In this document: positions 20,286 through 30,600 of the stretch, one piece after another
Layout: every line of letters starts with the position of its first letter
How positions within the stretch are numbered: position 1 is the stretch's first letter
Assembly (NCBI GenBank): GCA_022702705.1
Contig: CM040423.1
Location: 41,880,070 to 41,944,069 of the forward strand
Source of the DNA: Papilionanthe hookeriana x Papilionanthe teres
Lineage: Eukaryota; Streptophyta; Magnoliopsida; Asparagales; Orchidaceae
DNA length: 64,000 nt
Direction: 5' to 3'
Translations under genes and position numbers: made by a program
Notes under the pieces: model-generated
What the model was told of the DNA's origin: nothing
Database searches by the model: none
The model's input: the letters and a program-made list of their open reading frames with translations, nothing else

Positions 20286-21812
20286 ATGGAATCTGTTCAT
20301 ATCCTCCTCCTTCCCTTTCCATTCCAGGGCCATATTATCCCTTTCATGGAGATGGCCCACCAACTCATCGATGCCGGCTTCACCGTCACCTTTGTCAACA
20401 CTGACTACAATCACCGCCGGCTTCTTTCCGCCACCGCCGAAGATGGCCACGCTTCCTTCTCCACTACCACTATCACTACCAGCCGCCTCCACCTCCTTGG
20501 AATCCCAGATGGGATGGCCTCTGATGAAGAACGAAAGGATTTGGGCCTACTTTGTAAACAAATTTCTGTTGGGATCACTCCGGGCCTCACGTCAATCATA
20601 AGGACTGCCGCCGACGAAGACCGACCCATACAGTGGATATTGGCTGACCAACCTATGGCATGGGCTTTGCCGTTGGCCGTACAAATGGGCCTACGGGCTG
20701 CCGTTGTCTGGACCTCTTCAGCTGCCATGATAGCTATTTTGCACAACATTCCCAAAATGATTGAAATCGGGGTGATCAATGAAGATGGTGCCCACAACTA
20801 TTATTATTATTATTATTTTTTTAATTTTTATTTAATTTTATAAACATAGAAGGTAAACTATCTTATCAATATTTTATGTTTTTAAGGATTACAAGTGAAG
20901 AATGAGAATTTTCGATTAACAAACGGCATGCCAGAAGTGTGTCTGACACAATTGCCTTGGAATATGGCCGGAAATTCTGTCGACAAATCCAACATCTTCT
21001 CCTACATTATGACTAACAATCGCGCCACCACAGACCACGCCGACTTCATCATTTGCAACTCGTTTATGGATCTAGAGTCTGAAGCTATAACTCTCCTCCC
21101 ATCTATCATTCCAATTGGCCCTCTCTTTCCAATTGAGCGCCACCCAGTTGGCCACCTTCGGCAGCCAACAAACTCATCTATTGTTCTAAATTGGCTTGAC
21201 TCCCAGTCACCAGGTTCCGTTCTTTACATCGCATTTGGAAGCATTGCTATGTTTGATAAAGCCCAAGTAGATGAGTTGGCACAAGGGCTTGAGTTAACGG
21301 GACGACCATTTTTATGGGCTGTGCGACCCGACCTTACAACCACGAGTTTTAGTCAACTTTTTCCGTCAGAGTACTTGAGCAGGGTCAAAGATCGGTCACT
21401 TCTGGTGGGTTGGGCCCCACAAAAACAGGTGTTGGCACATCCTTCTATTGGGTGCTTTATTTCACATTGTGGGTGGAATTCTACGCTTGAAGGGGTTATG
21501 AACGGGACTCGATTTCTTTGTTGGCCTTATTTTGCTGATCAATTTTTGAACCAAAGTTATATTTGTGAAACTTGGAAGATAGGCCTGAGGATGGGGCCTA
21601 ACAAGGATGCAGAAGGAGAGTTGGAAGGAAGCGATGTGGCCTTTATCACGCGACAACAAATCAAGGAGAGGGTGGAAGAAGTAATGAGGGATGATGAGAT
21701 GAAGAAAAGGGCATTGATGTGGAAAGAGATGGCTCTTAGAAGTGTTAGTATAGGTGGGAGCTCTTACGAGAATTTTAAGAGGGTAGTTAATATCATGAAA
21801 AGTAATATTTAG
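20286..21812 (+). CDS. UDP-glycosyltransferase (family 1 GT, UGT83A-like)
   Basis: Transfers a sugar, usually glucose from UDP-glucose, to a small acceptor (flavonoid, phenolic, terpenoid or hormone) in the cytosol; the acceptor cannot be told from sequence. Exon 1 20286-20787, GT-AG intron 20788-20886 (99 bp, TTA-rich), exon 2 20887-21812: 1428 nt, 475 residues, the family norm, without stop or frameshift. The N-terminal acceptor half has PFPFQGHIIPF with catalytic His16 and the partner Asp at about 121 (ILADQPMAWAL). The PSPG sugar-donor box is complete at 21411-21542: begins WAPQKQVL, contains HCGWNSTLEG, ends ADQ; the last Gln favours glucose. FVNTDYNHRRL near the start and the GLQVKNENF junction are UGT83A-like. 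ATG 20286 chosen for its context (AAGATGG); 20277 would add three residues. The only clearly intact gene in the window. Confidence 0.93.
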
Positions 21813-22096
21813 ATTTTAGGTTCGTTTGGGGCAGTTTATTTGGTGTAGTGGCGTTTTGAAAACGCACCTGACTTATTTGGGTAAATTGCGTTTTGGCGGC
21901 TTATGCGTTTTCAAAACACACAAAACAGTTTTTCACACCGCACCTATTTAGGTGCGGTAGCAGTTTTCTGGCTGAAGTCTAGCTTTTCCAAATAAAATAA
22001 AATTTTGTAATAGCCACCACACATAGCTTATCAGCAGATTATTTTTAATCAACTTATCAACAGATGATTAATAAGCTGCAACTGCCCTAAACAGAC
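21813..22096. repeat. MITE-like element 1 downstream of UGT
   Basis: Left end GTTCGTTTGGGGCAGTT (21820-21836), right end AACTGCCCTAAACAGAC (22080-22096): inverted repeats of 17 bp with three mismatches. ~277 bp, with the inverted words GCGTTTTGAAAACGCAC and GCGTTTTCAAAACACAC inside. The GTTYGTTTRGGGCAG ends recall PIF/Harbinger (Tourist-like) MITEs; no clean 3-bp target duplication seen. May overlap the UGT 3' UTR. Confidence 0.65.
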
Positions 22097-22374
22097 TATT
22101 TATTTCATCATTCTCATGAGATGTTGTGTTACCAATATTTAAGACGTCAAAAATGAAGTACGAGAATAAAATACTATTTACTTTATCAAATTTTATATTT
22201 GATTTGGGTAAATTGTTTCATGCTAAATAGTTGAAATTGAAAAGCAAAATAATCTAAAGTGTTTTCAATTGAGGCTCATAAGGCCACTTTTTATGCGGGC
22301 ACTTAATGTCACATTTTTTTCTTATGTTATGAATAATTTTCTATTTGCTTTGCCTTTTAGAACGCCAAAACAAT

Positions 22375-22631
22375 TCTGTTTGGGGAACTGCTTTCTTGCT
22401 ACATTTTAGAAATTTCTGTGATAAGAAGCTGTTTTTTTTCAATCTGAGTTGTTAAAGTGTGGTGGTTGCCAGAAAGTTGCAATGTGAAATTTTAAAATAA
22501 AAATTAATCTTTTTTAGCTACTAAAACTTTTTTAAAAGCATTTTCTTCTACACCAGTTTCACAGCTTGTTCTTCAAATAGCTACAGCCCAAGCTTCAAAT
22601 AGATGCAACTGAAGCTGCCCCAAACAAACTT
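22375..22631. repeat. MITE-like element 2
   Basis: Left CTGTTTGGGGAACTGC, right GCTGCCCCAAACAAAC: inverted, same end sequence as elements 1 and 3. ~257 bp, non-coding; contains ACAGCTTGTTCTTC and GCTACAGCCCAAGC. Confidence 0.6.
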
Positions 22632-23030
22632 TTAGTTTGCTCATTTGATTAAGCACTACTCCTTCGTGATGAGAAGATGAAAAACATGAGAATTGTTTCC
22701 CTATCTTTTCAAAATTGTTTATTTAATACTTCTTAGAAGCTCCGGCTTTACACATTCGACATAACTTAACTAAAATCCTATCACACAAACTCTCTTAAGT
22801 TCATACTTCTTTATTACTTAGCATTTTTTCTCTATAATGACCATCAATAACTAATTGAATGAATATATTTTGACATGTATCTAAAATAATTTATTTAATA
22901 ATATATTTTCTTAAAAAACTTAAACATTAGCCTATCAAATTTTAGTAAGGACTTTCCTACGCATTTGTCTAACAGAGTATTATTTTACCTTTCCAAAATG
23001 AACTAAAAATAATAATTTGAAAGATAATTT

Positions 23031-23292
23031 AGAGTATGTTTAGGACAGTTGCAGCTGTTTGAAGAATGAGTCGTGAAGTTATCGGAGAAGAAGATGTTAT
23101 TCAAAAAGCTATAAAGGCTATTAATTTTTTTTATTTTCTAAAAAATCTAAGTGTAGTGTTCTAGTAGCCACTGCAGGTAGTCCGATACGGTGAAATAACA
23201 CAACTTTTAGGTTTTTTAGAACACATGCAAAATAGAGTTTTGCTAAACAGAAAACTAAGATGCGCATCGTATCGCTGTCCCGAAACACACCC
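23031..23292. repeat. MITE-like element 3
   Basis: Left GAGTATGTTTAGGACAG, right CTGTCCCGAAACACACCC (complement GGGTGTGTTTCGGGACAG). ~262 bp. Shares GCAGCTGTTTGAAGAATGAG with the interior of element 2 in inverted sense (CTTCAAATAGCTACAG). Confidence 0.6.
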
Positions 23293-23508
23293 TGTTTCTT
23301 TTGATAAAGAGATTTACAAAAGAAACCTGATTATTTTATTGTTCCAACCTTTCAAATAAAAATAAAAATTATAGTTCAAAAGTATGACATTATATTTCCC
23401 GAGGATTTGTATAACTATAAAATTTTTTTGTGGTTGTGCGAGCATTTAGAAAAACAACAACATAATTTGCCAGTAATCACGGGAGACAGTAAATTCGCTA
23501 TAAATTTA

Positions 23509-23509
<1 letters not shown>

Positions 23510-23556
<47 letters not shown>
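23510..23556. repeat. (TA)n microsatellite
   Basis: About 23 TA units, seen directly. Confidence 0.97.
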
Positions 23557-23560
<4 letters not shown>

Positions 23561-23576
23561 AATCCTCTATTAAAAG

Positions 23577-23700
23577 TAGGGCTGTCAAAATGGCTCGTTG
23601 TTTGCAAGCGGCTCGTGTTCCGCTTGTTCGCTAAGTTAACAAGCTCGAACACGAATAAAGATTTGTTCGTTCATATTTGGCATTGCTTTTGGCTCTAAAT
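23577..23700. repeat. hAT-like MITE remnant, right end missing
   Basis: Starts TAGGGCTGTCAAAATGGCTC and has GCGGCTCGTGTTCCGC and AAGCTCGAACACGAATAAAG. Matches the left part of 23888-24043 and 14621; no matching right terminus. Confidence 0.5.
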
Positions 23701-23887
23701 ATTCTAGTGAGTAGTATTTTAAAAAACAAATTAATTGACTACAAGGCAACAGTGATTTTTAATCAATTAAAAGCTTTAATTAAGAAATAGAATAAAAATT
23801 ATTAAATTAGATTCAAATGTTGTTTTAATATAAGCAATATTTTTTTAAATCTTGCTCCAATCCGTAACATCTTATGGAGTACATGAT

Positions 23888-24043
23888 TAGGGTTGTCAAA
23901 ACAATCTCTTTGTCATGAACAACTCGTGTTTCGGTTCACTAGTAAACGAGTCAAACACAAACACACTTTTTGAGCTCAAAATATAAACGAACCGAACAGC
24001 AGTTGAGTCTGGCTCACTCGTGTTCGGCTCGTTTACAACCCTA
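23888..24043. mobile_element. hAT-like MITE with terminal inverted repeats
   Basis: 156 bp. Left TAGGGTTGTCAAA, right TTTACAACCCTA (complement TAGGGTTGTAAA): 9-bp perfect TIR extending imperfectly. The interior is rich in inverted words (ACTCGTGTTTCGGTTC / GAACCGAAC-like, GTAAACGAG / CTCGTTTAC). Non-coding, so non-autonomous; an 8-bp target duplication is not evident. Confidence 0.7.
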
Positions 24044-24259
24044 ATTAAAAGCATGCATGAAACATTAATTCTAAAATGTTTTATAAATGGGGATTATATG
24101 AGTTTATATAGTTAAGGATTTATTAAAAATTCTATCTTCCTCATAATATCATACATGAATTTGTGATGACCTTCATGTTGAACCCATATTTTCCTCAGAT
24201 GAATAGAAAGTACGCAAAGGAAGACAAGAGAGCACGTACATGAGCGCGCGTGTGTGCGT
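24044..24259. other. Spacer with diffuse dispersed repeat
   Basis: 24090-24180 carries ATGAGTTTATATAGTTAAGG and TTCTATCTTCCTCATAATAT, shared loosely with 7050, 18000 and 25030. No gene. Confidence 0.4.
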
Positions 24260-24282
24260 GAGAGAGAGAGAGAGAGAGAGAG
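24260..24282. repeat. (GA)n microsatellite
   Basis: About 11 GA units preceded by a CG/TG alternating run. Confidence 0.95.
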
Positions 24283-25079
24283 TTCATGAGAAATAGAAAA
24301 TCCTCGAATTTCTATTAAGATTCTTTAATAAAGTTAAAAAACTTCTCTCATATTGCACGATAACTCCTATATATATGAGTCAAACCTCACATTTTCTATG
24401 GGGAAAATGTTACATTATTTGAAATAAGAATAATTCAATCCTAAATGATTTCTTAGTGGGGCTCTATACAATTATTGCTTCCACTAAATCATGGAAGACT
24501 TGTATTCCATACAAGACGTCAGGTTATAAAATTCTTCCATATTTGATCGAGCCGCCCGACTTGAGCTTGAATTGCATAGCATGAGACCTAGTTTCATATG
24601 CTTGTTATTAGGCGCCTATGTCTTATCGACTAGTTTCTTTAGGGTATCTTAACCTGTTGGTTGGTCTTGTTCAGGAAATCTTAGACCTTTAAGTGAGGGC
24701 TTGGTCGCCTCATATTGAGGTTCATTCACCTTCTGTCAAATTGTTCCTTCCATGTTAATTTTAGGATTATGCATCTCACAGTGTTTCCTTGATTCATAAA
24801 GGAGTCTGGTCAACTAAACCTATTGCTCGGTGGTCATGACCAGTGGCTATCATTTCCCTTGTCTTAGTTGGTCTGATCGGACTTTTATGAGACAACCTAT
24901 TGCTACACACTTTAGTATAAAATTTTAAGTAGCCTTTAGTATGAATTATTATGGTAACCTCTAAAAAGTATTTTCATGCTAGTCAACACTTTCACACAAT
25001 ATAATTTTTTTAAGTAATGGAGTACTAATATATAATCAATGATTTATTAAAAATTATTTCTTTGTCATAATATAATGTT
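24283..25079. other. Spacer, probable unidentified relic
   Basis: 24520-24880 is GC-richer (CGAGCCGCCCGACTTGAGC, GGCTTGGTCGCCTCATATTG, GTCTGATCGGACTTT) than its flanks but has no open frame or terminal repeat. 24920-24980 (TAGCCTTTAGTATGAATTA, GGTAACCTCTAAAAAG) resembles 8040-8100. Confidence 0.35.
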
Positions 25080-25400
25080 ATGGCATTCAATATAAATCCG
25101 ATTAACATATATCATTAGCTATTTTGGATATAGTGGCTTTATATAATAGTTTTGTAAAATAGATATTAAATTATTATATAATAGTTAATGGTTAAGGAAT
25201 TAAATGTTCATAATCATTTTTAAAGGATTAATTAGTCTAATAAAGTAAACAGGAAGTAATAAAAAATCTAAATTTTCTAATTATTGATGTAATAAAATTG
25301 AAGATATTCAATTTTTCGGATTAATTAATAATTTTGTAAGGATATATTATTAAAATAATAAAATATATTTATTTCAATAAAACCATAATTGATAATAAAC
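25080..25400. repeat. AT-rich dispersed repeat family 3, copy
   Basis: Pairs with 18674-19059 by ordered words (see that entry) and with ~8380-8420 by AAGGATTAATTAGT. Non-coding. Confidence 0.45.
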
Positions 25401-25601
25401 TGACATATATTTATGAGAACGTTCTTTTTTAAACTAAATATTAGCAAGGTTCCTACAATAAATTTAGATTTTAGCTAATGATACGTTCCCTTCTTATCTT
25501 TTCTATATTTATCGAGTTGTTGTTTTGATTCAAAATATATTTAAGATATTTCTTTTAAAATATAATTCTTGAAATAAAATACTCTGTTTGATGATATTTA
25601 A
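25401..25601. other. AT-rich spacer
   Basis: Nothing recognised. Confidence 0.5.
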
Positions 25602-26050
25602 CAACAACAACAACAACAACAAAGTCTTAATCCCACTAAGTGGGGTCGGCTACATGAATTTTTTTTCTTCATTGCGTTCTATTTAGTGTCATGTTTTCAT
25701 TTAATTCTAATAAATTAAGATTATTTTTTATACAATAATTTTAATCATAAGTCGAATCATCTACTCTCTTTTCAGATCGTCAGATGATCGATATTTAATA
25801 TGACCAAATCATCTAAGACAAGACTCTTTAATTTTGTTCGTCACTAGAGTCACTGGAGCTACACCAACCCTATCATGGGTATATTCATTTCGCATTTGTC
25901 TCTAAGTGTAAAGCTACTCATCCACCTAATCATTCTCATCTTGGCAACACTTAACTTAATATTATGATTCCTTTTTAAAGGCCAACATTCAACACCACAG
26001 AGCATTGCAGTTTAACACCTAATCATTCTCATCTTGGCTCTGTTCTCGGC
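25602..26050 (-). mobile_element. 5'-truncated RTE-type LINE (3' end)
   Basis: The minus strand ends in GTGGGATTAAGACTTTGTTG with a (TTG)n tail (plus 25602-25622), the hallmark 3' terminus of plant RTE LINEs. Upstream in coding sense it reads MLCGVECWPLK (~26005-25973), AKMRMIRWMSSFTLRDK (~25955-25905) and CLRWFGHI (~25825-25800), the C-terminal region after the reverse transcriptase, with several stops. The 5' side is lost near 26040 next to a microsatellite. Confidence 0.8.
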
Positions 26051-26060
26051 TGCAAGACAA

Positions 26061-26125
26061 TACATACATACATATAGATACATATACATACATATACATA
26101 TATATATATATATACATATACATAC

Positions 26126-26188
<63 letters not shown>
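26061..26188. repeat. (TACA)n/(TA)n microsatellite
   Basis: Mixed CATA/TACA units followed by about 30 TA units. Confidence 0.95.
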
Positions 26189-26191
<3 letters not shown>

Positions 26192-26689
26192 AAGTTTTAA
26201 TGAAATTTTCTTGGCAATATATACAGAAGATTTTATGTTGTTTTTGGTAAGAAGAAATTTGTGTGTGATTTTTGTACTCTACTTTTACATGTAATAAAGA
26301 ATTCTTTCTCATTTTATAAAACAAGTATTTGCTATTGGATGATTGTAAAGTATCACCAAATTACATTTTACATTTCACACAGTGTTCTTATACATGGATT
26401 GTTAACGATCCGATTTGAAGTAAAGCAAGGGTAGGCTCGAAATCAACTCAAATAGGTTTAGTGTTTTGAGTTGATGTCTTGGTTCGAGGTGACGAGCCAT
26501 TATTATCCGGTTTTATTATTTATTACATTGCCCTTAAATTTAAAATTAGCAAATTAATATAAAAAAAGTATTATATCTATAGACTGATATGCTTTAATAT
26601 TGATAAGCCACTAAATAAATTTTCATCATCCAGCACAAATTTTGGGATATGAAGCAAATCTCTAATACTATTTTGAGCAAGAAATATTC
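26189..26689. other. AT-rich spacer
   Basis: No gene. 26270-26395 (CATGTAATAAAG, TATTTGCTATTGGATGATTG, AAGTATCACCAAATTACA, CACAGTGTTCTTATA) resembles 13060-13160 inside RPS19 intron 1, another short shared repeat. Confidence 0.4.
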
Positions 26690-26865
26690 AAATTTCAATT
26701 AAGAGTCATCCAAAGCTCCGATTTCAGCAAGCTTATAATCAAACTGATCAGCTCGATGAGGTAGACCCAATGATATAAGAACTAGTCCAATCCGAGTCAT
26801 ATCAAGCCTAGATCAATTCAGTAAACCACACTTAGAAGATTTTCAAATATATTCCCATCTTGGTT
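26690..26865 (-). repeat. Dispersed repeat family 1, reverse fragment D
   Basis: Plus strand reads AAAGCTCCGATTTCAGCAAG, CTGATCAGCTCGATGAGG, ACCCAATGATATAAGAACTA, TCCGAGTCATATCAAGCC and TTAGAAGATTTT. This is the reverse complement of 19640-19780 in copy C with few differences. It abuts the truncated Copia RT at 26866. Confidence 0.8.
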
Positions 26866-27622
26866 TGAATGCGGAGTAGGCAAACTGTTACAAGCTTTGC
26901 TACAGTGGCAAATGTTTCCTGGTAATCTAACCCTTCAATTTGATTATATTATTTTGCCACTAATCTGGACTTATAGCTTTCAACTGTCCCATCAGCATGT
27001 AGTTTAATTTTGTATAATTATTTGCAACTAATTGGTCTTTTTCCAGGGGGTCATTGGTGTTGACTGCATCTTTTTGCATAGCAACCTGCCACTTTGGATC
27101 ACGAGCAGCTTCTACAAAAGTGCTCGACTCCTTTTCAATTGAAAGAGTGGTGGTAAAAACACGATGCTTAGGTGACAATCTAACATTTGATAAGAAGTTG
27201 ATTAATGAATATAAGGTACTTGTGACTTTGGCCAACACAGAGTTCGATGTTGGGGGCTATCTTGAGGGGAGAGAAATACAAACATGATACACAAATGGCT
27301 AGGCTTTTTTGTTGTTTTCATTAGTCGTGGTGATGATTTTGTTGTTCTGGAGTCACAAGTTGCTCTGAGGATAAATTTGGAGTGAGTGATGGTGAAGGAG
27401 TCTCTTGAGAGGGGGATTTCGTTGTTTTGAGAAGATAAACTATCTTCTTGAGGTACCTCATCAAATGAAGGCGTGTCAGTGTGTGTGGTGAAGTGCAGAA
27501 TTGAACATTTATCTGTGCGAAAGAAGGAGAAGGAAAAGTATTTTCATGGAAAAGAATATCTCGTGATACAAAAACTTTCCCTTTAGAAAGGTCATAGACT
27601 TTATAGCCTTTTTGAGCGTATG
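26866..27622 (-). pseudogene. Copia integrase C-terminus and RT start (minus-strand relic)
   Basis: Reading down the minus strand: KGYKVYDLSKGKVFVSRDI and LFHENTF (27620-27540, integrase end), an acidic linker, then EAARDPKWQVAMQKDAVN (~27110-27055) and, in other frames, KLNADGT-like and GLDYQETFATVAKLVTV (~26945-26880) of the RT. It is cut at ~26866 next to dispersed family 1. The missing upstream part of integrase lies at 33058-33360, beyond the inserted solo LTR. Confidence 0.85.
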
Positions 27623-30600
27623 TGTCGGCCATTTTTTTTTTTGAAGATAAAATTTTTAAATTTAAATTTAATGTAGTATATAAAGTATTATTTTTTTTTG
27701 TTTTGAAAATAATGATGTATTATTTTATTTTGAAAATAACGAGACCAAAATGGATCCCTTACGTTAAATAGTTTAAATAGTTGAGCACGATACCATAAGT
27801 GACACATCATTCCGAAAGATGAGCATACCACTTGTTAGTAGGCTTAACTATCTAAACTGAAAAGTTTATGATTCTATTTTGGTCTGCGTACTTTATAGCC
27901 GACAAATTCCCCTATCTAATGTGCAGATTAGAGAGGGTTTATATTAATCTGGGTTCTTAATTCCCTATAGAGGCAAGCCCCTACAGTTAATTACATCTTA
28001 GACAACCGAAGTCACCTAAGAAAACTCTCGATAAAGATCATGGGCTTCATCTTCAAGAATTTCAACGTTCAGGTTTTCACGATTGGTTGTAGGAAAATCA
28101 AAGGGAATAGCTCAATATGGAAAAGTTATTTTCAGAATCCAAAAAAGTAAAGAGTAGAAGACGTCGAAGATACTGAAAGAACTTCAGTGACATCTCAAAC
28201 TAACCTATAATTGGGCTTTATATCTTTGAAAGTGAAGTTATGTTTATATTTCAATCTTGCAAATTATTTAGATGTTTTGGGATTTATATCTACATGTCAT
28301 ATGTAAATGAACAAAAAATATGAGAGGATTTATGTCGTGCCAGACGACAATCTCGGAATCCTAAACAGTTTAGGACTTATATCGTACGATGTACGATCGT
28401 ACTAAGTCCTAAAAGATAATGTGAGGATTTACGTCGTATCAAATGACAACCTCAACGTCCTATAGATGTTATTTAAATCTACAAAAGTCCGATCGAAGAT
28501 CCTTCATTCGTCCTCTGTCGTCTCGTCGTGAGAAAAGGGGAGGACAAAAGGAAAAGAGAAAACCATGCTTCGAACGGCCTACCCTAAAAGTATGTGTGAG
28601 CATGCAATAAAAGAAAGTAACTAAAAGCATGAATAATTGTAAGTATGTATAATAATGAAATGTAAAAGACAGTGCTGCCGTGTATAATAAAGAAAAGAAA
28701 AAAAAAAGCAGTACAATAAAAAAAATGCGTACCTGGCCAATTTTGCTGATGCCCCGGAAGCAGACTAATAGCTACAAGTATCTGTATAGCTGAATTTAAT
28801 TATAAACATATGAAAAATCAAAGTGGGGAATAAGAATTCTATTTGAGGATAGGCTCAGTCTATGGACTTCCTTTTTATATCACGATCCCACGAGCAACAC
28901 GAAGTATGGAAGTCTCTATCAATCTCAATTTAAGTCACCGACAGAATCACCCTAGAGTAGGCTAGCCTAATCCCTACCACTTAATTAATGATTGAACCAG
29001 TTTGTAGTATCTGAATTTTGAAAATGTAGTATCTGTTATCGTAGTATCTGAACTCTTATCAGTGTAATACCTGATATGTAGTATCTGGTCTGTGATGTGT
29101 AATGTGCATTAACTAGTGCATAGTGTGTAGTGTGTGATGTTTAATATGTGGTGTGTATGTGTAATATTTAATATATGGTGTTTTTGTGTGATGTTTAATG
29201 TGTAGGGTGTGTATGATAAGTTTGATAATTATATGTGTTGTGTTTGATGCAATGTGTTTGATATGTCGTGTTTGATTTGATGTACTAAATGTGTTGTGTA
29301 TGATGTGCTATGTGTGTGATGTGATATGTGTTGTACTATGTGTGTGATGTGATATGTGTTATACTATGTGTGTGACATTTGATTTGATGTGTTGGTGTAG
29401 TATCTGTTATCGTATGGGAGCATTGTAGTATTATCGTGCAAGTGCAATGTAGTATCTGTTGTGCAAGCGAGGTGTTTATTGTTGTACGGGTGCAGTATCT
29501 GTCGTTGTAGTATCCGTTACTGTGTCAGTGTGATATTTGACGTCGTAGTTTCTGTTGACGGTTCACAGATTTCTTAAAAGTAGGGGTTATAACTACCTAA
29601 CTCAAAATAAAATGGGCATCTATCTCTGAGTATTGATTTTTTTTATTATTTGTCTCAGCTATAAGAGCACGATTATTCGAGTGTGCATCATTGCCTGTAC
29701 CCCGCATATCCGACTTATGCACCCACTTTAAAATTTCATATGCATATCTAACAATTTAGACATTTTACATCTCAAGGCACAAGGATAATGTTTAAGCAAA
29801 TTTAAGACATGAATCATGAGTTATTTGACACAGCATACAAGTTTTGAGTTTTCAGCATGTGGAAATAAGATGAACTATATTAAATATCTCCATATTTTAA
29901 TAAACTATTATAGCTTGTAAAGAAGGTCGTAAGGAGGGTATATGCTTCAGTCTAACACATTTCCCACTACACATCAATAATTCCTGGTTACAGACTTCAG
30001 CTAACAATTTGTTAACATCAATCTATCATTAACATACTTTCATTTGAATATCTGATTACCACTTCCAATCTAATCTTTCATGTTTCAAGTACAAATAGCA
30101 GGACAATCACTTTTTTTTATTTATTTTTATTTTTTTTTATACCACTTCAATAACTTACAATCCTACAGCCACCATTCTGTTTACCGAATTTAGATTCAGA
30201 ATAAGTAGAGAATGAACATAAACGAGAATGTAACCTCTTATTTAGTCACTAAGGATGAGGTGGAAACCATGTAAATCATTTTTTATATAAAATAAAAGAC
30301 TTGTATTATATGTTATATCAATGATACCATCAGAATTGTTGATGTAGAAAAGAAATGTATATATATATATATAATACATATTTAAATTTCTCTGAAATGG
30401 AATTATGATCAATCAAAGGTTTAGCTATCCTTGAAATAACATATTCAAATAATATTTAATGAAATAACTGGTAAGGATTTGAAGTAAAAGCAGTTTCGCG
30501 TTGAGAAGGTCCTCAACTTGCAACAACAGGTTCCATCACCTCATACTAAGAGATGAAATATTAAAATTAAAGTAACAACCACAGTAATCCTTATTTTCGG

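Noticed and set aside
20150..20404. Upstream out-of-frame ATG and 84-codon frame overlapping UGT exon 1
   Set aside because: Overlaps the UGT coding sequence in another frame; at most an upstream start in the leader.
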